Source: Pseudomonadota bacterium (GTDB taxonomy: Bacteria > Desulfobacterota > Desulfovibrionia > Desulfovibrionales > Desulfovibrionaceae). Taken from it: a stretch of DNA of 6,175 nucleotides. A program made the translations under genes and the position numbers. The notes under the pieces are model-generated. The model had not been told where the DNA came from, did no database searches, and saw only the letters and a program-made list of their open reading frames with translations. Positions within the stretch are counted from its first letter, which is position 1. Every line of letters begins with the position of its first letter. This document shows positions 1 to 4,493 of this stretch, one piece after another. Location: contig JAEXTU010000036.1 in the NCBI GenBank assembly GCA_023453335.1, positions 1 through 6,175 on the forward strand, in the 5' to 3' direction.

Positions 1-1
1 G

Positions 2-34
2 GCCCAAGCCCTGGGCCTGAACCTGGAGAATTGA
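2..34 (+). CDS. 3' end of an upstream gene (partial)
   Basis: Frame 2 reads AQALGLNLEN and then stops at TGA (32-34). The codons (GCC, CTG, GGC, AAC, GAG) match the GC-rich third-position bias of the neighbours, so this is probably the C-terminus of a gene that starts before the window. Its TGA overlaps the GAGG ribosome site of the next gene, which is a normal operon junction. Ten residues are too few to assign a family. An upstream signalling gene of the same operon is only a guess from context. Confidence 0.45.
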   Translation, partial: AQALGLNLEN

Positions 35-36
35 GG
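33..36 (+). promoter_or_regulatory. Ribosome binding site of the HD-GYP gene
   Basis: GAGG lies 6 nt before ATG 43. It decides for ATG 43 over the in-frame TTG at 31, whose only purine-rich stretch (GGAG at 25-28) is 2 nt away, too close to work well. Confidence 0.7.
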
Positions 37-42
37 ACACGT

Positions 43-1128
43 ATGCCAAAGCCCCGCCTGCTCATCGTGGACGACACGCCCACCAACATCAAGATCCTGA
101 ACGACCTGCTCCGGGACGACTACCGCATCGCCGTGGCCACCAGCGGCCCCCGCGCCCTGGAGCTGGCCTGGGGCGAGGAGACCCCGGACCTGGTCCTCCT
201 GGACGTGATGATGCCGGACATGGACGGCTACGAGGTCATCCGCCAGCTCAGGGCCGCGCCCCGCACCCGGGAAGTGCCGGTCATCTTCGTCACCTCCCTG
301 TCCGAGGAGGAGGACGAGGCCAAGGGCCTGGCCCTGGGCGCGGTGGACTACATCACCAAGCCCTTCCGGGCCGGGCTGGTCAAGGCCCGGGTGCGCAACC
401 ACCTGGAACTCAAGCGCCACCGCGACGACCTGGCCGCCATGGTGCGCGAGCGCACCGCCGAACTGTCCCTGACCAAGGCGGTGACCATCGAGAGCCTGGC
501 CACCTTGGCCGAGACCCGGGACCCGGAGACCGGCGGCCATATCCGTCGCACCCAGAACTACGTGCGCATCCTGGCCGAACGCCTGCGCACCGAGCATCCC
601 GCGCAGTGGGACCTGGACGAAGAGACCGTGGAGCTACTCTTCCTGTCCGCGCCCCTGCACGACGTGGGCAAGGTGGGGGTGCCCGACCACATCCTGCTCA
701 AGCCCGACCGGCTCACCCCCGAGGAGTTCGCCATCATGCAGCGGCACACCATCTACGGCCGCGACGCCCTGGCCCTGGCCGAGGCCAGGCTCGGGCAGAA
801 CTCCTTCCTGCGCCTGGGCGCGGAGATCGCCTACACCCACCACGAGCGCTGGGACGGCTCGGGCTATCCCCAGGGGCTGGCCGGGGAGGCCATTCCCCTT
901 TCGGGCCGGCTCATGGCCCTGGCCGACGTGTACGACGCGCTCATCAGCCGCCGGGTGTACAAGCTGCCCTACCCGCACACCCAGGCAGTCACCATCATCG
1001 TCCAGGGCCGGGGCGCCCACTTCGACCCGGCGGTGGTGGACGCCTTCCTCGCGGATGCGGAGCGGTTCCGGGCCACCGCCATCGAGCACGCCGACTTCCC
1101 CGAGGAGCGTGCGGCTCTCGCGGAATGA
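43..1128 (+). CDS. Response regulator with HD-GYP domain, probable c-di-GMP phosphodiesterase
   Basis: This is a cytoplasmic two-component response regulator of 361 aa. The REC domain (about residues 3-122) has the acidic pair D10/D11, phosphoacceptor D54 in LLDVMMP, T84 and K106. A short helical linker (about 123-148) leads to an HD-GYP domain (about 149-345). That domain has GGH (H166), the HD pair H206-D207 in HDVGK, H235, HHE (266-268), the DGSGYP signature (271-276), D295 in ADVYDAL, and GAHFDP (324-329). All the metal-site and GYP residues that I can check are present, so activity is expected. HD-GYP enzymes with this layout hydrolyse cyclic di-GMP to pGpG or GMP (family knowledge), here presumably controlled by phosphorylation of D54. 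It is the first full gene of the three-gene signalling cluster and lies 17 nt before the cyclase gene. The start at ATG 43 is supported by GAGG and by alignment with the two paralogous REC domains. The length is typical for REC-HD-GYP proteins. Confidence 0.93.
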   Translation: MPKPRLLIVDDTPTNIKILNDLLRDDYRIAVATSGPRALELAWGEETPDLVLLDVMMPDMDGYEVIRQLRAAPRTREVPVIFVTSLSEEEDEAKGLALGAVDYITKPFRAGLVKARVRNHLELKRHRDDLAAMVRERTAELSLTKAVTIESLATLAETRDPETGGHIRRTQNYVRILAERLRTEHPAQWDLDEETVELLFLSAPLHDVGKVGVPDHILLKPDRLTPEEFAIMQRHTIYGRDALALAEARLGQNSFLRLGAEIAYTHHERWDGSGYPQGLAGEAIPLSGRLMALADVYDALISRRVYKLPYPHTQAVTIIVQGRGAHFDPAVVDAFLADAERFRATAIEHADFPEERAALAE

Positions 1129-1134
1129 GCGCCC

Positions 1135-1140
1135 GGGGAG
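1135..1140 (+). promoter_or_regulatory. Ribosome binding site of the cyclase gene
   Basis: GGGGAG ends 5 nt before ATG 1146. An alternative in-frame ATG at 1125 overlaps the previous stop as ATGA but has no purine-rich site at a workable distance. ATG 1146 also gives an N-terminus (MDKPRILVVDD) parallel to the preceding paralogue. Confidence 0.65.
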
Positions 1141-1145
1141 CGGAT

Positions 1146-2651
1146 ATGGACAAGCCTCGCATCCTCGTGGTGGACGACACCCCGGCCAACATCAAGGTCC
1201 TGAACGACCTGCTGCGCGAGGACTACGCCATCGCCGTGGCCACCGGCGGGGCGCGCGCCCTGGAGCTGGCCAGGGGCGAGGAGCCGCCGGACCTGGTGCT
1301 CCTGGACGTGATGATGCCGGAGATGGACGGGTACGAGGTCTGCCGCCGCCTCAAGGCCGACCCCCGCACCCGGGACATCCCGGTGATCTTCGTCACCGCC
1401 ATGAGCGACACCGAGGACGAGACCCGAGGCTTCGCCCTGGGTGCGGTTGACTACATCGCCAAGCCGGTGAGCCCGCCCGTCGTGCAGAGCCGGGTGCGCT
1501 CGGCCATCGCCCTGCGCCGCAAGACCCGGGAGATGGAGGCCCTGTCCCGCAAGCTGGGCCGCTACCTCTCGCCCCAGGTCTACCAGTCCATCTTCGAGGG
1601 CAACACCCAGGCCCGCATCGGGTCCCAGCGCAAAAAGCTCACGGTGTTCTTCTCGGACATCGTGGGCTTCACCACCGCCACCGAGCGCATGGAGGCCGAG
1701 GCCATGAGCGCCCTGCTCAACGCCTACCTGGAGGCCATGTCCGGCATCGCGCACCGGCACGGCGGGACCATCGACAAGTTCATGGGCGACGCCATCATGG
1801 TCTTCTTCGGCGACCCGGCCAGCCACGGCGAGAAGGAGGACGCCACGGCCTGCGTGTCCATGGCCCTGGACATGCGGGAGGCGCTCAAGGACCTGCAAAA
1901 GGTGTGGTTCAACCGAGGCATCGAGACCCCCTTCTCGGTGCGCATCGGCATCAACACCGGGTTCTGCACCGTGGGCAATTTCGGCAGCGCCCAGCGCATG
2001 GAGTACACCATCATCGGCGCGCCGGTGAACCTGGCCAGCCGGTTGCAGACCGCGGCCGAGCCCGACCAGGTGCTCATCTCCCACGAGACCTGGTCGCTCA
2101 TCCGCGACCGGTTCTACTGCATCAAGCGCAAGCCCATCCCGCTCAAGGGCATCCCCTACCCGGTGCCCACCTACCAGGTAGTGGACGTGTACGAGCGCAT
2201 GGCCGGGGACGAGACCACCCTGTCCCTGGGCGGCCTGGCCGAGGAGGCCCCCACCGTGTCCCAGGACACGCCCGCGGCCGAGGTGCGGCGCATGCTGGGC
2301 GACGACCCCCTGGCCTGCGCGGTGGTGGCACGCATCCGCACCCCGGTAGGCCTGGTGCGCAACCTGGACCTCATGCTCCTGGAGGCCGGAGGCGGCGAGG
2401 CCGCCACCCTGGCCCTGCCCGCCGGCGAGATCATGGACCGCGAGCCCCTGGCGCTGGAGGCCGGCCTCTCCCTCACCGAGGCCGCCCGCCTGGCCACCCA
2501 GCGCCCCGCGGGGCGAACCGGCGACCCGCTGCTGGTCACCCGGGCCGGGCTCCTGGCCGGCCTGGTGCCGGTGTCCAGCCTGCTGGGCCGGCTGGCCGAA
2601 CTCAACGAAGAGGCGGTGTGCGCCGGCCACCTGCCCCCGGAGAAGCCGTGA
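1146..2651 (+). CDS. Response regulator with class III adenylate cyclase and C-terminal CBS-like region
   Basis: This is a soluble protein of 501 aa, predicted to make cAMP from ATP under phosphorylation control. The REC domain (about 3-122) has D10/D11, phosphoacceptor D54, T84 and K106. A helical linker (about 123-150) ends in the LGRYLSP motif often found before bacterial cyclase domains. The class III cyclase homology domain (about 163-345) carries both metal aspartates, D171 (FFSDIVGFT) and D215 (KFMGDAIM). It also has the adenine-selecting pair K211 and T288 (YTIIG), the transition-state residues N295 and R299 (PVNLASR), and the phosphate-contacting K334 (LKG). The catalytic set is complete and favours adenylate over guanylate cyclase. 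Residues about 371-485 resemble a CBS-domain pair: a PVGLVRN segment, then EIMDREPLAL, then DPLLVTRAGLLAGLVPVSSLL. This last assignment is by eye and less certain. The stop codon overlaps the GTG start of the kinase gene by 4 nt. A start at 1125 would add 7 residues. Confidence 0.92.
   Translation: MDKPRILVVDDTPANIKVLNDLLREDYAIAVATGGARALELARGEEPPDLVLLDVMMPEMDGYEVCRRLKADPRTRDIPVIFVTAMSDTEDETRGFALGAVDYIAKPVSPPVVQSRVRSAIALRRKTREMEALSRKLGRYLSPQVYQSIFEGNTQARIGSQRKKLTVFFSDIVGFTTATERMEAEAMSALLNAYLEAMSGIAHRHGGTIDKFMGDAIMVFFGDPASHGEKEDATACVSMALDMREALKDLQKVWFNRGIETPFSVRIGINTGFCTVGNFGSAQRMEYTIIGAPVNLASRLQTAAEPDQVLISHETWSLIRDRFYCIKRKPIPLKGIPYPVPTYQVVDVYERMAGDETTLSLGGLAEEAPTVSQDTPAAEVRRMLGDDPLACAVVARIRTPVGLVRNLDLMLLEAGGGEAATLALPAGEIMDREPLALEAGLSLTEAARLATQRPAGRTGDPLLVTRAGLLAGLVPVSSLLGRLAELNEEAVCAGHLPPEKP
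1293..1356 (+). repeat. 64-bp near-identical direct repeat, copy 1 (REC phosphosite region)
   Basis: This stretch matches 2804-2867 at 63 of 64 bases, differing only at G1331 versus C2842. It covers the codons around phosphoacceptor D54 (LVLLDVMMPEMDGYEVCRRLK). A second shorter identical stretch of 24 bp is at 1167-1190 and 2678-2701 (codons for VVDDTPAN). The identity includes synonymous positions. Confidence 0.85.
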
Positions 2652-3718
2652 GCCCGGCCTCCAAGCCCAGGGTCCTGGTGGTGGACGACACCCCGGCCAA
2701 CCTGCGCATCCTGGCCGAGGCCCTGCGCGGGGAGTTCGAGCTGGCCATGGCCCCCTCCGGGGCCCGCGCCCTTCAGATCGCCTTTTCCGACGAGCCGCCC
2801 GATCTGGTGCTCCTGGACGTGATGATGCCGGAGATGGACGGCTACGAGGTCTGCCGCCGCCTCAAGGAGGACGAGCGCACCCGGGAGCTGCCGGTGCTCT
2901 TCGTCACCGCTCTGGCCGAGGCCGAGGACGAGGCAAAGGGACTGGAACTGGGGGCCATCGACTACATTGCCAAGCCCATCAACCCGTCCCTGGTCAAGGC
3001 CCGGGTGCGCAACCACCTGGCCCTGCGCCAGGCCGCCCGGCTGCGCGAGGACGTGGAGCGCATCGCCCGGCACGACCTCAAGAACCCGCTCACCGAGGTC
3101 ATCAGCCTGCCCCAGATCCTGGCCCTGGCCGACAACCTGGACCAGGGGCAGCGGGAGATGCTCTCCCGCATCGAGGCTGCGGGCTACGCCATGCTGCGGC
3201 TCATCAACTTCTCCCTGGACCTGTTCAAGATGGAGCAGGGGGTCTACCGCTACCACCCCGAGTCCCTGGACCTGGCCGGGCTGGCCCGCCGGGTGGCCGC
3301 GGAGCTGGAGGACCTGGCCGCCTCGGCGGAGGCGAAGGTGGAGATCTTCATCGACGGCCAACCCGCGGCCGCGAGTCAGGAGTTCATCGTCCCGGGCGAG
3401 GAGCTGCTGTGCCACTCCATGCTGGGCAACCTGGTGCGCAACGCCCTGGAGGCCTCGCCCCGGGGTGGGACCGTGCGGGTGGAGCTCACCTCCGGCGACC
3501 CGGTGTACATCGCGGTGCACAACGCCGGGGTGGTGCCTCCCCCGGTGCGGGAACGATTCTTCGAGAAGTACGCCACCTTCGGCAAGGACCGGGGCACCGG
3601 CCTGGGCACCTACTCGGCCCGGCTCACCGCCGAGGTCATGGGCGGGAGCATCGCCTTCACCACCTCCGAGGCCGAGGGGACCACGGTGACGGTGACGGTG
3701 CCGGGCAAGGCCGGCTAG
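2648..3718 (+). CDS. REC-first soluble sensor histidine kinase (hybrid)
   Basis: This protein of 356 aa has no membrane segment. The N-terminal REC domain (about 8-125) has D13/D14, phosphoacceptor D57, T87 and K109. A HisKA-type dimerisation helix (about 130-200) carries the H-box RHDLKNPLT with H142. The acidic residue and Asn (H-D-x-x-N, D143 and N146) also fit the phosphatase motif of bifunctional kinases. The HATPase_c domain (about 245-354) has the N-box NLVRNALEAS (N265), an F-box-like FFEKYATFGK, and the G2 box GTGLG (316-320). The G1 region reads VHNAGVV rather than the textbook DxGxG, as in many hybrid kinases. It starts at GTG 2648, which overlaps the upstream TGA as GTGA, with GGAG at 2639-2642 spaced 5 nt. 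An REC input fused to a kinase suggests that it receives phosphate and then relays or modulates it, perhaps to the neighbouring receivers. The partner is not shown by the sequence. The stop TAG shares CTAG with the opposing gene. Confidence 0.92.
   Translation: MSPASKPRVLVVDDTPANLRILAEALRGEFELAMAPSGARALQIAFSDEPPDLVLLDVMMPEMDGYEVCRRLKEDERTRELPVLFVTALAEAEDEAKGLELGAIDYIAKPINPSLVKARVRNHLALRQAARLREDVERIARHDLKNPLTEVISLPQILALADNLDQGQREMLSRIEAAGYAMLRLINFSLDLFKMEQGVYRYHPESLDLAGLARRVAAELEDLAASAEAKVEIFIDGQPAAASQEFIVPGEELLCHSMLGNLVRNALEASPRGGTVRVELTSGDPVYIAVHNAGVVPPPVRERFFEKYATFGKDRGTGLGTYSARLTAEVMGGSIAFTTSEAEGTTVTVTVPGKAG
2804..2867 (+). repeat. 64-bp near-identical direct repeat, copy 2 (REC phosphosite region)
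   Basis: This is the second copy of the repeat at 1293-1356, 1511 bp downstream and in the same orientation, covering phosphoacceptor D57 of the kinase. The HD-GYP gene has a more diverged counterpart around 190-255, so copies 1 and 2 look like the most recent pair, or have been homogenised by gene conversion (inference). Confidence 0.85.
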
Positions 3719-4110
3719 AGGTTCTCGCCGAAGAGCTTCCCGATCTTCTTGTAGATGGTGGCCGGGGTGTAGGGCTTGACCACGTAGTCGGTGGCCCCGG
3801 TCTGCACGGCCTGGAGCACCTTCTCGCCAAAGGCCTCGGCCGTGACCATGATCACCGGGATGGCCTCGAAGCGGGGGTTGGCGCGCATGGCCTCCAGCAT
3901 CTGCAGGCCGTTCATCACCGGCATGTCCCAGTCCAGGAGCACCAGGCCGTAGTCCTCCTGTTCCGAGGCCATCCGGTTCAGGGCCAGGCGGCCGTCCTCG
4001 GCGAACTGGAAGTTCCTGAACCCCACCGCGCGCAGGATGTCGGCCAGCATGCGGCGCATGGCCTGGTTGTCGTCCACGATGAGGATGCGCATGGCGCGGT
4101 CGATGGGCAT
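3715..4110 (-). CDS. Single-domain CheY-like response regulator
   Basis: This stand-alone receiver of 131 aa has no output domain. It has the acidic pair D13/D14 in ILIVDDNQ, phosphoacceptor D60 in LVLLDWDMP, T90 in VIMVTAEA, and K112 in VVKPYTP. These are the complete residues for phosphorylation and the CheY-type conformational switch. It belongs to a different REC subfamily from the three opposite-strand receivers (MRRMLADILRAVGF rather than TPANIKVLNDLL). It may act through protein-protein contact or as a phosphate shuttle or sink. A flagellar role cannot be inferred, because no che or fli genes are in view. The start ATG at 4110 is chosen for GGGAGG (4117-4122, 6-nt spacing) and a promoter just upstream. 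The internal ATG at 4092 (MRILIVDD) lacks a ribosome site, and longer readings would run through the promoter. It is convergent with the kinase gene, with stop codons overlapping by 4 nt. Confidence 0.93.
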   Translation of the reverse strand: MPIDRAMRILIVDDNQAMRRMLADILRAVGFRNFQFAEDGRLALNRMASEQEDYGLVLLDWDMPVMNGLQMLEAMRANPRFEAIPVIMVTAEAFGEKVLQAVQTGATDYVVKPYTPATIYKKIGKLFGENL

Positions 4111-4116
4111 GGCGGG

Positions 4117-4122
4117 CCTCCC
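4117..4122 (-). promoter_or_regulatory. Ribosome binding site of the CheY-like gene
   Basis: GGGAGG on the minus strand lies 6 nt before ATG 4110. It fixes this start over in-frame ATGs upstream (4155 and 4227) and downstream (4092). Confidence 0.75.
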
Positions 4123-4131
4123 AGTCGCGCC

Positions 4132-4160
4132 AGGATAGCCTCGAACCCGGGCCATGGCAA
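4132..4160 (-). promoter_or_regulatory. Sigma70-like promoter for the CheY-like gene
   Basis: On the minus strand, the -35 hexamer TTGCCA (4155-4160; 5 of 6 to TTGACA) is followed by a 17-bp spacer and the -10 hexamer TATCCT (4132-4137; 4 of 6 to TATAAT). Transcription would begin near 4125, just before the ribosome site, giving a very short leader. The spacing and placement make this a good candidate. Confidence 0.6.
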
Positions 4161-4228
4161 CGCTCTTCGGATGCAGCCCGCCTGGTTGCGGCCGCAGCCC
4201 CCCGCGGTCGCCCCTCCCGCTACACAAC

Positions 4229-4273
4229 TTTAACGCCCTCCTCCCGCATTTTTACACCATCTTTACGCCCCGC
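4229..4273 (+). promoter_or_regulatory. KdpE-like operator upstream of the kdp operon
   Basis: An AT-rich island in otherwise GC-rich DNA contains CATTTTTACAC (4247-4257) followed by CTTTACGCCCCGC (4261-4273). From memory, the E. coli kdp KdpE site has CATTTTTATAC then TTTTTTTACACCCCGC. Aligned without gaps, 22 of 27 positions agree. The two TTTA cores (4251-4254 and 4262-4265) are exactly 11 bp apart, one helical turn. A third TTTA (4229-4232, in CTTTAACGCC) is a further 22 bp upstream, in the same phase. This fits a dimeric OmpR-family regulator binding direct repeats, and predicts that the operon is induced by potassium limitation. A core -10/-35 between here and 4305 is not convincing, which is common for activator-dependent promoters. 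Confidence 0.6.
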
Positions 4274-4314
4274 TGCTTACCTCCTGGGTGTGTGAACGCA
4301 ACCTGGAGGCAGCC

Positions 4315-4407
4315 ATGCTCGACGTCATCCTGATCCTCGGAACCCTGGCCCTGGTGCTGGCCACCGTGGGACTGGCCGGCCTGATGGGCCGGCTGGGAGG
4401 AAAATAG
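4315..4407 (+). CDS. Small single-helix membrane peptide preceding kdpF
   Basis: This is a 30-aa peptide, M-L-D-V-I-L-I-L-G onward. It is almost entirely hydrophobic between residues 4 and 24 and ends with a small positive tail (GRLGGK), so it is probably one transmembrane helix with the C-terminus inside. GGAGG at 4305-4309 sits 5 nt before the ATG, and the stop is 2 nt before the kdpF ATG, so translation is likely and coupled. Codon use is GC-rich as in the neighbours. It is not the kdpF sequence itself, which follows. I do not recognise a family. A small ORF ahead of kdpF is something I recall from other bacteria, and it may be an accessory Kdp subunit or a translational leader (inference). 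Confidence 0.7.
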   Translation: MLDVILILGTLALVLATVGLAGLMGRLGGK

Positions 4408-4409
4408 CC

Positions 4410-4493
4410 ATGGAAACCCTGGCCCTCATCATCTCCGCCGGCCTGTTCGTGTACCTGCTGGCGGCCCTCTGCAAACCGGAGTGGTTCGAATGA
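4410..4493 (+). CDS. kdpF: KdpF, small subunit of the KdpFABC potassium pump
   Basis: This 27-aa membrane peptide has one transmembrane helix (about residues 4-21) and a C-terminal YLLAALCKPEWFE. That tail matches the usual KdpF ending (YLL/V-x-AL-x-x-PE-x-F). KdpF binds within the membrane part of the Kdp complex and stabilises it (family knowledge). GGGAGG at 4395-4400 is 9 nt before ATG 4410. The stop TGA overlaps the kdpA ATG as ATGA, so the two are translationally coupled. Its length is close to the 29 aa of the E. coli protein. Confidence 0.88.
   Translation: METLALIISAGLFVYLLAALCKPEWFE

Noticed and set aside
31..42. TTG 31 as start of the HD-GYP protein
   Set aside because: The nearest purine-rich site is only 2 nt away, while ATG 43 has GAGG at 6 nt and aligns with the paralogues.
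3683..3700. Tandem ACGGTG x3
   Set aside because: It encodes the last beta strand of the kinase (TVTVTV). Three short units in GC-rich coding DNA need no further explanation.
606..3718. Open frames running from the HD-GYP gene into the cyclase (606-2651) and from the cyclase into the kinase (1904-3718), suggesting frameshift fusions
   Set aside because: The upstream parts are Arg/Pro/Gly-rich shadow translations. Each real gene has its own ribosome site and a start aligned to the REC domain, and I see no slippery run at the junctions.
4187..4196. Palindrome TGCGGCCGCA between the CheY-like gene and the kdp operon
   Set aside because: It is a 10-bp GC palindrome containing a NotI-type site, without a loop or T-run. 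It is expected by chance at this GC content and is not a terminator.
4274..4296. Possible -10 elements (TTACCT, TGTGAA) for the kdp operon
   Set aside because: Each matches TATAAT poorly and neither has a -35 at proper spacing, so I did not annotate a core promoter.
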